NCBI RefSeq assembly: GCF_014648775.1
Contig: NZ_BMRT01000001.1
Coordinates: forward strand, 62,001 to 126,000
Direction of reading: 5' to 3'
DNA length: 64,000 bases
Source: Streptomyces abikoensis
GTDB taxonomy: Bacteria; Actinomycetota; Actinomycetes; Streptomycetales; Streptomycetaceae
Of this stretch, positions 44,246-53,240 are shown piece after piece (within the stretch, counting starts at the first letter, position 1; every line of letters begins with the position of its first letter). A model generated the notes under the pieces. The model did no database searches. It was not told the origin of the DNA and was given only the letters and a program-made list of their open reading frames with translations. The translations under genes were made by a program, and so were the position numbers.

Positions 44246-44300
44246 TTTGATCTCAAGGGTGGACCGCTCATATAATTGCCCTAGGTAACTATGTGAGCGG
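44246..44300 (+). promoter_or_regulatory. Promoter with 37-bp palindromic operator before the acyl ligase gene
   Basis: TTGATC (44247-44252), 18 bp, then a consensus TATAAT (44271-44276). A palindrome spans 44264-44300 centred on 44282, the expected transcription start: CCGCTCA pairs exactly with TGAGCGG, and 14 of 18 position pairs match overall. The inner TTGCC-n3-GGTAA resembles MarR-type sites. Binding here would block the promoter. Confidence 0.65.
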
Positions 44301-44333
44301 CGGCGGACACCGCTGCCGCGGGAGGACACTCTG

Positions 44334-45863
44334 ATGACCGCCACCCCCATCACCTTCCGCAATTACGTGGAGGACATCCTCGATGCCCTGAACACCGCCC
44401 CGGACCGGCCCGCCTTAAAGCACGACGACCGGACCGTGACGGCCGGTGAACTCCGCGCCCTCGTCTTCCGCATGGCGCGTGCCCTGCGCCTGCGCGGCAT
44501 AGGCCGCGGCCAGACCGTCACCCTGCTCAGCGGCAACCTTCCCGAGGTCATCGCCGCCCGGTACGCCGCCAATCTCCTCGGCTGCACCGTCAACCACCTC
44601 TACAACAAGCTGTCGGCGGAGTCGCAGGCCGCCATCGTCGAGGACGTCGAGACCCGGGCCCTGATCGTCGACCCGCGCTGGGCCGACCGGGCCGCCGAGG
44701 TGACCGCGCAGGCGCCGGTGAAGGACGTCCTCACCCTGGGGCCCGCGTCGCTCGGCGAGGACCTCCTGGAGCTGGCCGCCGCCGAGTCCGCCGAGCCCCT
44801 GGCCGGCGAGGCGCGGCCGGAGGACATCTGCACCATCCGCCACACCGGCGGGACCACCGGCCACCCCAAGGGGATCTGCACCACCTTCGGGCAGCTCGCC
44901 GCCCGCCTCTTCGACGGCCCGGACCACCCGCGCCGGCAGCTGCTGTGCACCACGGTCGCGCACGCCGGGGGCATGTTCGCCGACACCACGCTCCGCCTGG
45001 GCGGCTTCGTGGTGCTCCATGACGACTTCGACCCCGCCGAGGTGCTCGCGGCCGTCGAGCGCGAGCGGATCACCGACCTCTTCCTGCTGCCGCCGCTGCT
45101 GTACCGGCTGATGGACCACCCGGACGCGGCCACCACCGACACCTCCAGCCTCCGCGCCCTGGTCTACGGCGGCTGTCAGGCCTCCCCCGCGCGGCTGGCC
45201 GACGCGATACGCCGCTTCGGGCCCGTGCTCGTCCAGTTCTACGGGCAGAGCGAGGCCGGCGGCATCAGCATGCTGATGCCCGATCAGCACGACCTGGACC
45301 GCCCGGAGTTGCTGCGCACAGCGGGCAAGGTCCTGCCCGACGTCGAGGTGGAGATACGCGACGAGTCCGGGCGGGCACTGCCGAACGGCGAGCTCGGCGA
45401 GATCTGCATCCGCTCCCCGCACCTCATGACCGGCTACTGGAAGCAGCCCGAGCTGACCGCCCAGGTGCTCCGCGACGGCTGGCTGCATACCGGCGACCTG
45501 GGCCGGCTGGACGACGAGGGCTTCCTGGCGGTCGTGGACCGGCTCAAGGACATGATCATCGTGGTGGGCGGCCACGTCTACACCTCCGAGCTGGAGGACG
45601 TCCTCAACTCGCACCCCGACGTGACGCAGAGCGCCGTCTTCGGCGTCCGCGACGCCGACAGCATGGAGCAGGTGCACGCCGTCGTCGTCCGCCGCCCGGG
45701 CGCCGACGTCGGCGAGGAGGAACTGCGCGCGCTGGTGCGCGAGAGCCGCGGCGCCATGTACGAGCCCGCCCGCCTCACCTTCGCCGAGACCCTGCCCCTG
45801 ACCGACGCGGGCAAGCCGGACAAGAACCGCCTCCGCCGGGAGGCGGAGCAGGCCGTGGCGTGA
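44334..45863 (+). CDS. AMP-dependent acyl-CoA ligase/synthetase with a TTA codon
   Basis: A 509-residue ANL-superfamily enzyme that activates a carboxylic acid as acyl-AMP and then thioester. IRHTGGTTGHPKGI is the P-loop core, LVQFYGQSEAGG the A5 region, and GWLHTGDLGRLDDEG plus RLKDMIIVVGGHVYTSELE the A7/A8 hinge; the catalytic Lys lies in TDAGKPDKNRLR near the C-terminus. The length fits fatty or aryl acyl-CoA ligases; substrate not determinable. Codon 28 is TTA (44415-44417), the rare bldA-dependent Leu codon. ATG 44334 has GGGAGGAC 7 nt upstream. The promoter carries a large palindrome. Stand-alone gene. Confidence 0.92.
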   Translation: MTATPITFRNYVEDILDALNTAPDRPALKHDDRTVTAGELRALVFRMARALRLRGIGRGQTVTLLSGNLPEVIAARYAANLLGCTVNHLYNKLSAESQAAIVEDVETRALIVDPRWADRAAEVTAQAPVKDVLTLGPASLGEDLLELAAAESAEPLAGEARPEDICTIRHTGGTTGHPKGICTTFGQLAARLFDGPDHPRRQLLCTTVAHAGGMFADTTLRLGGFVVLHDDFDPAEVLAAVERERITDLFLLPPLLYRLMDHPDAATTDTSSLRALVYGGCQASPARLADAIRRFGPVLVQFYGQSEAGGISMLMPDQHDLDRPELLRTAGKVLPDVEVEIRDESGRALPNGELGEICIRSPHLMTGYWKQPELTAQVLRDGWLHTGDLGRLDDEGFLAVVDRLKDMIIVVGGHVYTSELEDVLNSHPDVTQSAVFGVRDADSMEQVHAVVVRRPGADVGEEELRALVRESRGAMYEPARLTFAETLPLTDAGKPDKNRLRREAEQAVA

Positions 45864-45887
45864 CGGGCGCGCCAGGGGGGCGAATCG

Positions 45888-47564
45888 TTACTCCTTGGCG
45901 TCCGCGTAGCACCGCACCACCGCCGTCGTGAGCGGGAACCGCGTGGGTGTGTCGCCGAAGGCGATGCGCCCGGCGCGGTCGCCCGCTTCGCGGATGGCCG
46001 CCACGACGGCGGGGGCCTCCTGCTCGGGGCAGTGCACGATCACTTCGTCATGCTGGAAGAAGACCAGCTCCGCCGCCATGTCCGCGAGGGACTGGCGGAC
46101 CAGGGCGAGGACCATCACCGCCCAGTCGGCCGCGCTGCCCTGGACGACGAAGTTGCGGGTGAAGCGGCCCCGGGCGCGGGCGCCCGCCGTGCTGCCGGGC
46201 GCGGTGGGCTCCTCGTCCTGCGGGATGCCCGCCTCGTCGTACGCCCCGGCCGTGGCGGAGGGCGGGCAGGTGCGGCCGAGCCAGGTGCGCACCAGGCGGC
46301 CCTCCTCGCCCGCGCGGGCCGCGTCGTCCACGAAGGCGACGGCCGCCGGGAAGCGGCGGCGCAGGTCGGCCATGTGCTTGAGGCCGTCGCCGGAGGTCTG
46401 CCCGTAGATGGCGCCCAGCATGGCCATCTTGGCCCACTGCCGGTCGCCCGAGAAGGCGCGCTCGGCCAGGTCGGCGTAGAGGTCGCGGCCGCTGCCCGCG
46501 ACGTCCATCAGGCCGGGGTCGCGGGAGACGGCGGCCAGCACCCGGGGCTCGATCTGGTCGGCGTCGGCGACGACCAGGCACCAGCCCGGGTCGGCGACGA
46601 CCGCCCGCCGCACCACCTTGGGGATCTGCAGCGCGCCGCCCCCGTTGGTGGTCCACCGGCCCGTGACCGTGCCGGCGGGCAGGTACTCGGGCCGGAAGCG
46701 GCCGTCGCGCACCCAGGACTGGAGCCAGGACCAGCCGTGGGCCGTGTGCAGCCGGTAGAGCTTCTTGTACTCCAGCAGGGCGGGGATCGCCGGGTGGTCG
46801 ATCTCCTGGAGCTCCCAGGCCCGGGTGGAGGACAGGGCGATGCCCTCGCGGGCGAAGGCCCGGACGATGTCGGCCGGCAGGTCGGGCCGTACGCGCACGC
46901 CGTCCCCGAAGGCGCGGGACACCTCGTCGGCCAGCTCGGCGAGCCGCCGGGTCTCCTGGCCGCCGGGATAGCGCTCGCCCAGGAGTGCCAGCAGCAGCTC
47001 GTGGTGGACGTCGGCCCGCCAGGGCACCCCGGCCCGGCCCATCTCGGCGGCCACCAGGGTGCCGGCGGACTCGGCGGCGGTCAGCAGACGCATCCGGCCG
47101 GGGTGCGCGGTGCGCTCCGTCCGGGCCAGTTGCTCCGCGTAGACCTCCAGCAGGGCCGTCAGCTCGTCCGTGCCCGGCGGCAGGGGCACGGGGCCGGGGG
47201 CGAACAGGGACGGCTGGGTCTCCGCCGCCCGCGCGGGCGGGTCGGCGGGCACGGGCAGCCCGCGCAGCCGCGCCCAGGCGGCGGGCAGCGAGCGGGGCTG
47301 GCCGGACTGGCCCTCCTCGTGCCCGATCAGCAGCGCCTCTGCGGCCTCGACGTCATAGCAGCGCTCGACCCGGACGCCGGCCGCGAGCAGCCGCCCGTAG
47401 GACTCCGCCGTGGACCGCCACACCCAGCGGTCCACCCCGGGCCGCGATCGGACCGCCTCGGCCAGGCTCTTCTCCGTCTCGACGGGCCCGGCGGCCCGCC
47501 CCTCCCCGTCCACCGGGCACAGGCGCGCGCTCCCGTCCTCCGTCTCGGCCACCGCCCATCTCAT
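45888..47564 (-). CDS. Bifunctional 3'-5' exonuclease/DNA polymerase (Pol I family)
   Basis: A 558-residue family A DNA polymerase without the 5' nuclease domain of PolA. The N-terminal 200 residues form a degenerate exonuclease-like domain. Polymerase motifs follow: VVADADQIEPRVLAAV (motif A), RQWAKMAMLGAIYGQTSGDG (motif B, O helix) and FFQHDEVIVHCP (motif C with HDE). The fingers contain TGRWTTNGGGALQIPK, a usual template-primer contact block. Probably a repair or accessory polymerase common in Streptomyces beside PolA. ATG 47564; ATG 47594 is a weaker option. The pocket motif DADQIEPR differs from the usual DYSQIELR, so processivity and fidelity may differ. Confidence 0.9.
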   Translation of the reverse strand: MRWAVAETEDGSARLCPVDGEGRAAGPVETEKSLAEAVRSRPGVDRWVWRSTAESYGRLLAAGVRVERCYDVEAAEALLIGHEEGQSGQPRSLPAAWARLRGLPVPADPPARAAETQPSLFAPGPVPLPPGTDELTALLEVYAEQLARTERTAHPGRMRLLTAAESAGTLVAAEMGRAGVPWRADVHHELLLALLGERYPGGQETRRLAELADEVSRAFGDGVRVRPDLPADIVRAFAREGIALSSTRAWELQEIDHPAIPALLEYKKLYRLHTAHGWSWLQSWVRDGRFRPEYLPAGTVTGRWTTNGGGALQIPKVVRRAVVADPGWCLVVADADQIEPRVLAAVSRDPGLMDVAGSGRDLYADLAERAFSGDRQWAKMAMLGAIYGQTSGDGLKHMADLRRRFPAAVAFVDDAARAGEEGRLVRTWLGRTCPPSATAGAYDEAGIPQDEEPTAPGSTAGARARGRFTRNFVVQGSAADWAVMVLALVRQSLADMAAELVFFQHDEVIVHCPEQEAPAVVAAIREAGDRAGRIAFGDTPTRFPLTTAVVRCYADAKE

Positions 47565-47655
47565 GACGGAGAGTGTCGCACCGGGGTCTGACAATCACGG
47601 TCCGCAGGGGTCTGCGGCCGACCATCACGCGGTCTTCGAAGGCCCGTGAACGAGA

Positions 47656-47689
47656 CGTCGCCGGACACCGGATGCGGTGTCCGGCGACG
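47656..47689 (-). terminator. Terminator of the EamA transporter gene
   Basis: Perfect 14-bp stem CGTCGCCGGACACC / GGTGTCCGGCGACG with a 6-nt loop, 23 bp beyond the stop codon. Confidence 0.8.
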
Positions 47690-47712
47690 CCGGTTCAGCG
47701 GGTGGTGGGAGC

Positions 47713-48681
47713 CTACGGCGCGTCGGCCAGGTCCGCCTCGGCGGCCGTCTCGCCGGCCTTCTCCCGTGGGGCCGAGGCGGCCACCACGCGGCTGCGTCCG
47801 GACGGGCGGCGGACGGCGGCGATGCCGACGCCGGCCAGGACGATCAGGCCGCCCAGCGCCGCCACGGGGGTCGGCAGGACGCCCATGAGGACCGCGTCCA
47901 GCGCCAGTGCGGCGACCGGCACCGCGTAGAGCACGAGGGAGCTCGTCGAGGCCGTGGCCGCCTCCAGCACGCGCGACCAGGTGCAGAAGGCCAGCGCCGT
48001 ACAGCCGAGGCCCAGCCACACCACCGCGGCGCTCTGCTGCCAGCCGGCCGCCGCCGCCTGGCTCACCGCCTGCGGGGCGAAGAACAGCAGGGGCACCAGG
48101 CCGAAGAGGCTGCCGTAGAAGATGCAGTCCATGCCGGAGTAGCGGCACAGCAGGGGCTTCTGGAGGATGAAGGACGTCGCCTGGGCGGCCGCCGCGAGGA
48201 CGACCATGATCATGCCGGAGTGCGAACCGCCTCCGCCGCCGCCGGACATGGCGACCACCAGGGCGCCGGTCAGGGCGACGAGGAGTCCGCCGACGCCCCA
48301 GGCGCCGGGCCGTTCACGCAGCACGAGCATGCCCAGGACGGTGGCGAACACCGGGGAGGTGGCGACGAGCATGGCGGCCGTGCCGCCCTCGACGTGCCGT
48401 TCGCCGGCGTAGAGCAGCAGCTGATAGGCGGTCATGCCGGTGAGCCCGAAGCCCGCCATGCGCGGGATGTCGCCGCGGCGCAGCCTGCTGACGCGCCCGG
48501 TGAACAGGAACGGCAGCAGGAGGACGACGGCGACGGCCAGCCGCAGGACGGCCATGGCGGTCGGCGCGTAGCCGTCGAGCGCGACACGGATCGCCGGGAA
48601 GGCCGAGCCCCACAGGATCGCGGTCGCGGCCATGAACTTCCAAGGGGTCGCCACTCGGCGCTCGCCCACCAACGGAAACAC
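47713..48681 (-). CDS. EamA (DMT) family exporter
   Basis: A 322-residue membrane protein with ten predicted helices in two EamA halves. The first half runs from KFMAATAILWGSAFPAIRVA through VGGLLVALTGALVVAM; the second from IMVVLAAAAQATSFILQK through AALGGLIVLAGVGIAAV. The family exports metabolites, amino acids or drugs in the drug/metabolite transporter superfamily. A Gly/Ser bridge (SGGGGGGSHSG) joins the halves. The tail is charged. GTG 48681. Upstream are two AT-rich palindromes. Substrate unknown. Confidence 0.9.
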   Translation of the reverse strand: MFPLVGERRVATPWKFMAATAILWGSAFPAIRVALDGYAPTAMAVLRLAVAVVLLLPFLFTGRVSRLRRGDIPRMAGFGLTGMTAYQLLLYAGERHVEGGTAAMLVATSPVFATVLGMLVLRERPGAWGVGGLLVALTGALVVAMSGGGGGGSHSGMIMVVLAAAAQATSFILQKPLLCRYSGMDCIFYGSLFGLVPLLFFAPQAVSQAAAAGWQQSAAVVWLGLGCTALAFCTWSRVLEAATASTSSLVLYAVPVAALALDAVLMGVLPTPVAALGGLIVLAGVGIAAVRRPSGRSRVVAASAPREKAGETAAEADLADAP

Positions 48682-48743
48682 CGCCTCTGACGGGTCGGGA
48701 AAGCCAACGTCTGCGACGCTACCGAGGTTCTTCCCATAAGTCG

Positions 48744-48782
48744 AATAATGAATTCCGTTATTGGATCAAAGGAATCCTTTGA
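48744..48782. promoter_or_regulatory. Two palindromes two helical turns apart upstream of the EamA gene
   Basis: TCAAAGGA-A-TCCTTTGA (48766-48782) is a perfect 17-bp palindrome; AATAA-n9-TTATT (48744-48762) is an imperfect one with 7 of 9 pairs. Their centres (48753, 48774) are 21 bp apart. The patch is AT-rich in a GC-rich genome and sits between the divergent EamA gene and gene 48861. Candidate operator pair. Confidence 0.55.
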
Positions 48783-48860
48783 GCTTTGAGTGGCGGGCCG
48801 GGTCGGCTTCTCCTACCGTCGTACCCGACGAAGTCTGAGCGGACGGCGGAGGAGCACCGG

Positions 48861-49247
48861 GTGATGAGCGGCCTCGAGACTGCGGACCATGTCAGCGTTC
48901 ACCTCACCGGCTGCGCCAAGGAGGACGCGAATACCGTGTTCGGCGCGCTGGAGGCCGCGTTCCCCGAGGTCGCCGAGCCGGGGGCGAAGGGGCCCACCGA
49001 GGCGGACAAGGGGGGCGCCACGGTGTGGTGCATGGTCGTCGACGCGCGGACCCGTGCCACCCCGCGCGCCGTCGCACCGGCCCGGCTGACCTCGCCCGTC
49101 ACCGTCGACCTCTTCGGCGCCGCCGACCCCGTGCGCCAGGTCAGGGAGGAGCTCGGCGTCGTCTTCGGGGTGGAGGACCACGGCACGGTGCCGGGCGAGC
49201 ACGAGCTGGAGGTACGGCTCCAGCTGGGCTCGCACCCCGACGCCTGA
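48861..49247 (+). CDS. Conserved Streptomyces protein of unknown function
   Basis: A 128-residue cytoplasmic protein without a recognised domain. It begins VMSGLETADHVSVHLTGCAKED and ends with VRLQLGSHPDA. The middle part SPVTVDLFGAADPVRQVREEL looks like a beta-alpha-beta fold. Two Cys (LTGC, VWCMV). GTG 48861 is 8 nt after GGAGG, the better site; ATG 48864 is the alternative. Divergent from EamA and upstream of the GH15 gene; no functional link is evident. Confidence 0.72.
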   Translation: MMSGLETADHVSVHLTGCAKEDANTVFGALEAAFPEVAEPGAKGPTEADKGGATVWCMVVDARTRATPRAVAPARLTSPVTVDLFGAADPVRQVREELGVVFGVEDHGTVPGEHELEVRLQLGSHPDA

Positions 49248-49337
49248 ACCACGGCCGACGCCGCTCCGCGCGCTGTCGCGCCCGCGCCCCCGGAGGTATA
49301 ACGGGTGGTGTCGCGCCTCCGCCGAGGAGGGTCGGTC

Positions 49338-51185
49338 ATGAAACACGACATCGGGCCGCGACAGACCGTCGCGCCGCCCATCGAGGACCACGGCGTCATC
49401 GGCGATCTCCACACCGTCGCGCTGGTGGGCGTCGACGGCACCATCGACTGGTGCTGCCTGCCCCGCTTCGACGCGCCCTCCGTCTTCGGCGCCCTCCTCG
49501 ACACCGGGCGCGGGGGCGCGTTCTCGGTCCGGGTGCGCGACGTGGAGCGCACCAAGCAGATGTACCTGCCGGACTCCAATGTGCTGCTGACCCGCTTCCT
49601 CGCCGAGGCCGCGGTCGCGGAGCTGTACGACTTCATGGTGCCGGACCATCCGTCCTGCCCGGCGAGCGACGTCCGGCAGATCGTCCGCCAGGTGCGGATG
49701 GTGCGCGGGAGCGCCACGGTCGAGGTGGAGTGCCGGCCGGCGTTCGACTACGCCCGCGCCGCGCACACGGTCGAGGTGGTCGAGGGCGTCGGCGCCGTCT
49801 TCACCAGCCCGGCCGGCACGCTGGTGCTGCGCTCCACCGTGCCGCTGCGCGCCGAGGGGGACGCCGCCGTGGCGACCGTCGTGCTGGAGCCGGGCCGGAC
49901 GCTGGAGCTCGCGGCCCAGTGGGGCGGCGAGATCCGCCCGTTCGGCCGCGGCGAGGCGTCCCGGCTGCTGGACGACACCCTGCGCTACTGGGACGGCTGG
50001 CTGCGCCGCTCCACCTACCAGGGCCGCTACCGGGAGGCGGTCGAGCGCTCCGCGCTCGTCCTCAAGCTCCTCGTCCACCAGCCCACCGGCGCCCTCGTCG
50101 CCGCGCCCACCACCTCCCTGCCCGAGTCGCTGGGCGGGGGCCGCAACTGGGACTACCGCTACACCTGGGTCCGGGACGCCGCGTTCACGCTGTACGCGCT
50201 GATGCGGCTGGGGTTCACGGAGGAGGCCGCGGCGTTCATCGACTGGCTCCACCACCGCTGTGTGGAGGCGCCACCGGGCACCGGCCTCCAGGTGCTCTAC
50301 GGCATCGACGGCCGCTCCGAGCTGCCGGAGACCGTGCTCGACCACCTCGCCGGCTACCGCGGCTCCCGCCCCGTGCGCATCGGCAACGCCGCCGCGAACC
50401 AGCTCCAACTCGACATCCACGGCGAACTGATGGACTCCGTCTACCTCTACAACAAGCACGGCGAGCCCATCTCCTACGAGCTGTGGGAGGCGCTGAGCCG
50501 CCAGCTCGAATGGCTGGAGAAGCACTGGGAGGAACCGGACGACGGGATCTGGGAGACGCGCGGCGGCCGCCGGCGCTTCACCTACTCCGCGCTGATGACC
50601 TGGGTGGCCTTCGAGCGCGCCATGCGCATCGCCCGCCACCGCGGCATGCCCGCCCCGGTGGAGCGCTGGCGCGACGCCGCCGCCGCGGCGTACCGCTACG
50701 TCCAGGAGGAGTGCTGGTCGCCGGAGCTCGGCGCGTACGTCCAGTACGCCGAGGGGCGCACGCTGGACGCGTCCCTGCTGGTCATGCCGCTGGTGAAGTT
50801 CGCCGGGCCGTCCGACCCGCGGTTCCTCTCCACGGTCCGGCGGCTGGAGGAGGAGCTGGTCAGCGACAGCCTCGTCCACCGCTACCGGACCGACGGCACC
50901 GACGGGTTCCTCGACCGCGAGGGCACGTTCAACCTCTGCTCCTTCTGGTACGTCGAGGCGCTGGCCCGGGCCGGGCGGGTCGGCGAGGCGCGGTACATCT
51001 TCGAGAAGATGACCACCCACGCCAACCACCTGGGCCTGTACGCGGAGGAGGTCGGCGCGGCGGGCGAGGCCCTGGGCAACTTCCCCCAGGCCTTCACCCA
51101 CCTCGCGCTCATCAGCGCCGCGACCAACCTCGACCGCGCCGTCACCGCCCACCGCACGCCGACGGCCCGGCCCTGCCGGCCCTGA
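49338..51185 (+). CDS. GH15 family glucoamylase/trehalase-like enzyme
   Basis: A 615-residue GH15 enzyme, an inverting alpha-glucosidase family that includes glucoamylases, dextran glucosidases and mycobacterial-type trehalases. The N-terminal beta-sandwich has IEDHGVIGDLHTVALVGVDG and WCCLPRFDAPSVFGALLD. The (alpha/alpha)6 barrel has RNWDYRYTWVRDAAFTLYAL, the conserved acid-containing block, then GNAAANQLQLDIHGELMDS and NLCSFWYVEALARAG with the second Glu. No signal peptide, so cytoplasmic; this and family knowledge favour trehalase or intracellular alpha-glucan turnover. ATG 49338 has AGGAGG 7 nt upstream. Close to the GH65/PGM/zwf operon at 54.6-59.2 kb. Confidence 0.92.
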   Translation: MKHDIGPRQTVAPPIEDHGVIGDLHTVALVGVDGTIDWCCLPRFDAPSVFGALLDTGRGGAFSVRVRDVERTKQMYLPDSNVLLTRFLAEAAVAELYDFMVPDHPSCPASDVRQIVRQVRMVRGSATVEVECRPAFDYARAAHTVEVVEGVGAVFTSPAGTLVLRSTVPLRAEGDAAVATVVLEPGRTLELAAQWGGEIRPFGRGEASRLLDDTLRYWDGWLRRSTYQGRYREAVERSALVLKLLVHQPTGALVAAPTTSLPESLGGGRNWDYRYTWVRDAAFTLYALMRLGFTEEAAAFIDWLHHRCVEAPPGTGLQVLYGIDGRSELPETVLDHLAGYRGSRPVRIGNAAANQLQLDIHGELMDSVYLYNKHGEPISYELWEALSRQLEWLEKHWEEPDDGIWETRGGRRRFTYSALMTWVAFERAMRIARHRGMPAPVERWRDAAAAAYRYVQEECWSPELGAYVQYAEGRTLDASLLVMPLVKFAGPSDPRFLSTVRRLEEELVSDSLVHRYRTDGTDGFLDREGTFNLCSFWYVEALARAGRVGEARYIFEKMTTHANHLGLYAEEVGAAGEALGNFPQAFTHLALISAATNLDRAVTAHRTPTARPCRP

Positions 51186-51197
51186 CCCCGCCGGCCG

Positions 51198-51854
51198 TCA
51201 GCCGACGACCACGCGGCCGCCGAGGTCCACCACCCCGCCTTCGTGACAGCGCGTCAGGATCACGGATCCCACGCCCTGCCGGACGACGAGGTCCCGGCCG
51301 AGCTCGGCGGCGAGGGTCAGGGCGGCGGCGCCGGTGGCCTCGTCCTCGACGATCCCGTCGCCGCGCCGGGGAAAGCCCCGGGCCCGGACGCGCCCCGCGG
51401 CCTCGTCCTCCCAGGCCCAGGCGTACAGCCAGCCCTCCCCCGGCGGCGGCGCGGGCAGCGCGTCCACCTCGGCGACCGAGGCGAACCGCCGGGTGCGCCG
51501 CCCGGCCGCCCACCCGGCCCGCGCCCGGATCCAGGTCGTCTCCCCCTCCTGCCACGTGGGCACCTCCCCCGCCGGCGGGCGCAGCACGTCCGCTCCCCGC
51601 CCCCGCCGCCGCAGCCACCACGCGAGGCCGACCAGCGGATGCCCCGCGAACGGCAGCACGGCACCGGGCGTCCGGATGTCGACGAGCCCGGCGCCGGTGT
51701 CGTCGACGAACACCGTCTCGCTGAAGCCCAGTTCCGCCGCGAGCGCCTGCCGGGCCTCCCCGGGAACCGTGCGGCCGTCCTCGACGATCCCGAGCGGATT
51801 GCCTCCTTCGCCGTCCGGTCCCGCGAACACCCGCACCACTATGTGATCAGCCAT
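51198..51854 (-). CDS. PhzF family isomerase-like protein, short
   Basis: A 218-residue member of the PhzF/diaminopimelate-epimerase-like family. It has GGNPLGIVEDG near the N-terminus and AAELGFSETVFVDD with the catalytic Glu, then RTPGAVLPFAGHPLVGLAW and a C-terminal GIVEDEATGAAALTLAAELG. The usual family length is about 260-300; this one is 40 or more shorter, mainly in the region between the two half-domains (a W/E-rich insert remains). An active isomerase is possible, but PhzF-family specificity cannot be read. ATG 51854. Convergent with GH15 gene (12-bp gap). Confidence 0.85.
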   Translation of the reverse strand: MADHIVVRVFAGPDGEGGNPLGIVEDGRTVPGEARQALAAELGFSETVFVDDTGAGLVDIRTPGAVLPFAGHPLVGLAWWLRRRGRGADVLRPPAGEVPTWQEGETTWIRARAGWAAGRRTRRFASVAEVDALPAPPPGEGWLYAWAWEDEAAGRVRARGFPRRGDGIVEDEATGAAALTLAAELGRDLVVRQGVGSVILTRCHEGGVVDLGGRVVVG

Positions 51855-51902
51855 GCGGGTGATTGAACCAGCTGCGGACCCGGACGAGGGAAGAGGCACA
51901 AC

Positions 51903-53144
51903 GTGCTGCCCGACTTGCCCGACCCCCTGACGACCCTGGTGCGGCGCCACCGGGAGCCCGCCGTCGTCCAAGCGGTCCGCTCCACGCTGGCGGCGGTGAT
52001 CTCCTATGTGGTGGCCCTCCAGCTGAGCAGCGAGCCGGCGCCGCTCACCGCCCCGCTCACCGCGATCCTCGTGGTGCAGGTCACCCTGTACTCCACCCTC
52101 ACCACCGGCATCCGCAGGGTGAACTCCGTGGTGGCGGGCGTGCTGATCGCCATCGGCTTCAGCGTCGTCGTGGGCCTGACCTGGTGGAGCCTGGGTCTGA
52201 TCATCCTGGCCTCGCTGATCATCGGGCGGTTCGTCCGCGCGGGTGAATTCGTGCCCGAGGTGGCGATCAGCGCCATGCTGGTCCTGGGCGTCACCCGGGT
52301 GGGCTACACCGCCTGGGACCGGGTCCTGGAGACGCTCATCGGCGCCGTCGTCGGCCTGCTGTTCGACGTCCTGTTCGTCCCCCCGGTGTGGGTGCAGCCC
52401 GCCAGCGAGGCCATCGAGCACCTCTCGCGCCGGATGGGACGGCTGCTCCAGCGCGTCGGCGAGGAGCTCGTCGGCCACACCCCGGTCGCGGAGGCGGCGG
52501 CCCGGCTCCACGAGGCGCGCCGGCTGGACCACGAGATCGTGCAGGTCGACGCCTCGCTGCGGCAGGCGGAGGACAGTCTGCGCCTCAACCCCCGGGTCAG
52601 GGAGGGGCTGCTCCACCGGGTAGTGCTGCGCACCGGCCTGGACGCCCTGGAGATCACAGCCGTCGTCCTGCGCGTCATCTGCCGCACGCTCACCGACCTC
52701 GCCAAGGAGCGCACCGGGGAGACCCTGTTCGCCCCCGATGTGGCGGAGGCCCTGCGGGAGGTGTTCGTCCACCTCGCCCGCGCGGTGGAGAGCTTCGCCG
52801 TCCTGATCACCACCCAGGTGAGCGCCAACGCCGAGGAGGCCGAGTCCCGGCTCGTCGCGGAACTGGCCGCCGGCCGCACGAGCCGTGACCGCGCGGCCGA
52901 GCTGCTCCTCCAGGGCGTCCGGCGGCACCCGCGCCAGTGGCAGCTCCACGGGGCGCTGCTGGCGGAGGTGGACCGGATCCTGGACGAGCTCGACGTGGAG
53001 AAACGGACCGAGCGCCTGGCCGAGGAGCTGGACCGCGCCGCCCGGGAACAGCGCGACCGCCACCCGACGCTCCACCGCGTCCAGCGCCGGCTGCGCAGCA
53101 CGGGCTACGGGTGGCGCAGCGCGACGGGCGGCGAACGGACGTGA
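51903..53144 (+). CDS. FUSC/aromatic-acid-exporter-type membrane protein
   Basis: A 413-residue protein. The N-terminal half has about six hydrophobic helices (AVVQAVRSTLAAVISYVVAL, TAILVVQVTLYSTLTTGI, AISAMLVLGVTRVGYTAWD) of the FUSC/ArAE family. The C-terminal half is a long charged coiled coil (RRLDHEIVQVDASLRQAEDSL, LDELDVEKRTERLAEELD). The RRVNSVVAGVLIAIG block is typical. Function in the family: export of aromatic acids or cell-envelope sensing. GTG 51903 follows GAGGGAAGAGG. Divergent from the PhzF gene by 48 bp. Confidence 0.85.
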   Translation: MLPDLPDPLTTLVRRHREPAVVQAVRSTLAAVISYVVALQLSSEPAPLTAPLTAILVVQVTLYSTLTTGIRRVNSVVAGVLIAIGFSVVVGLTWWSLGLIILASLIIGRFVRAGEFVPEVAISAMLVLGVTRVGYTAWDRVLETLIGAVVGLLFDVLFVPPVWVQPASEAIEHLSRRMGRLLQRVGEELVGHTPVAEAAARLHEARRLDHEIVQVDASLRQAEDSLRLNPRVREGLLHRVVLRTGLDALEITAVVLRVICRTLTDLAKERTGETLFAPDVAEALREVFVHLARAVESFAVLITTQVSANAEEAESRLVAELAAGRTSRDRAAELLLQGVRRHPRQWQLHGALLAEVDRILDELDVEKRTERLAEELDRAAREQRDRHPTLHRVQRRLRSTGYGWRSATGGERT

Positions 53145-53240
53145 TCGAGGGGGCCTAAGATCACTCCCGCCCGGGCGGGCCGGTACGGTGCGGACCCCGG
53201 GTAACCGGTGACACACCAACGGGGAAAGGCCGATCAACAC

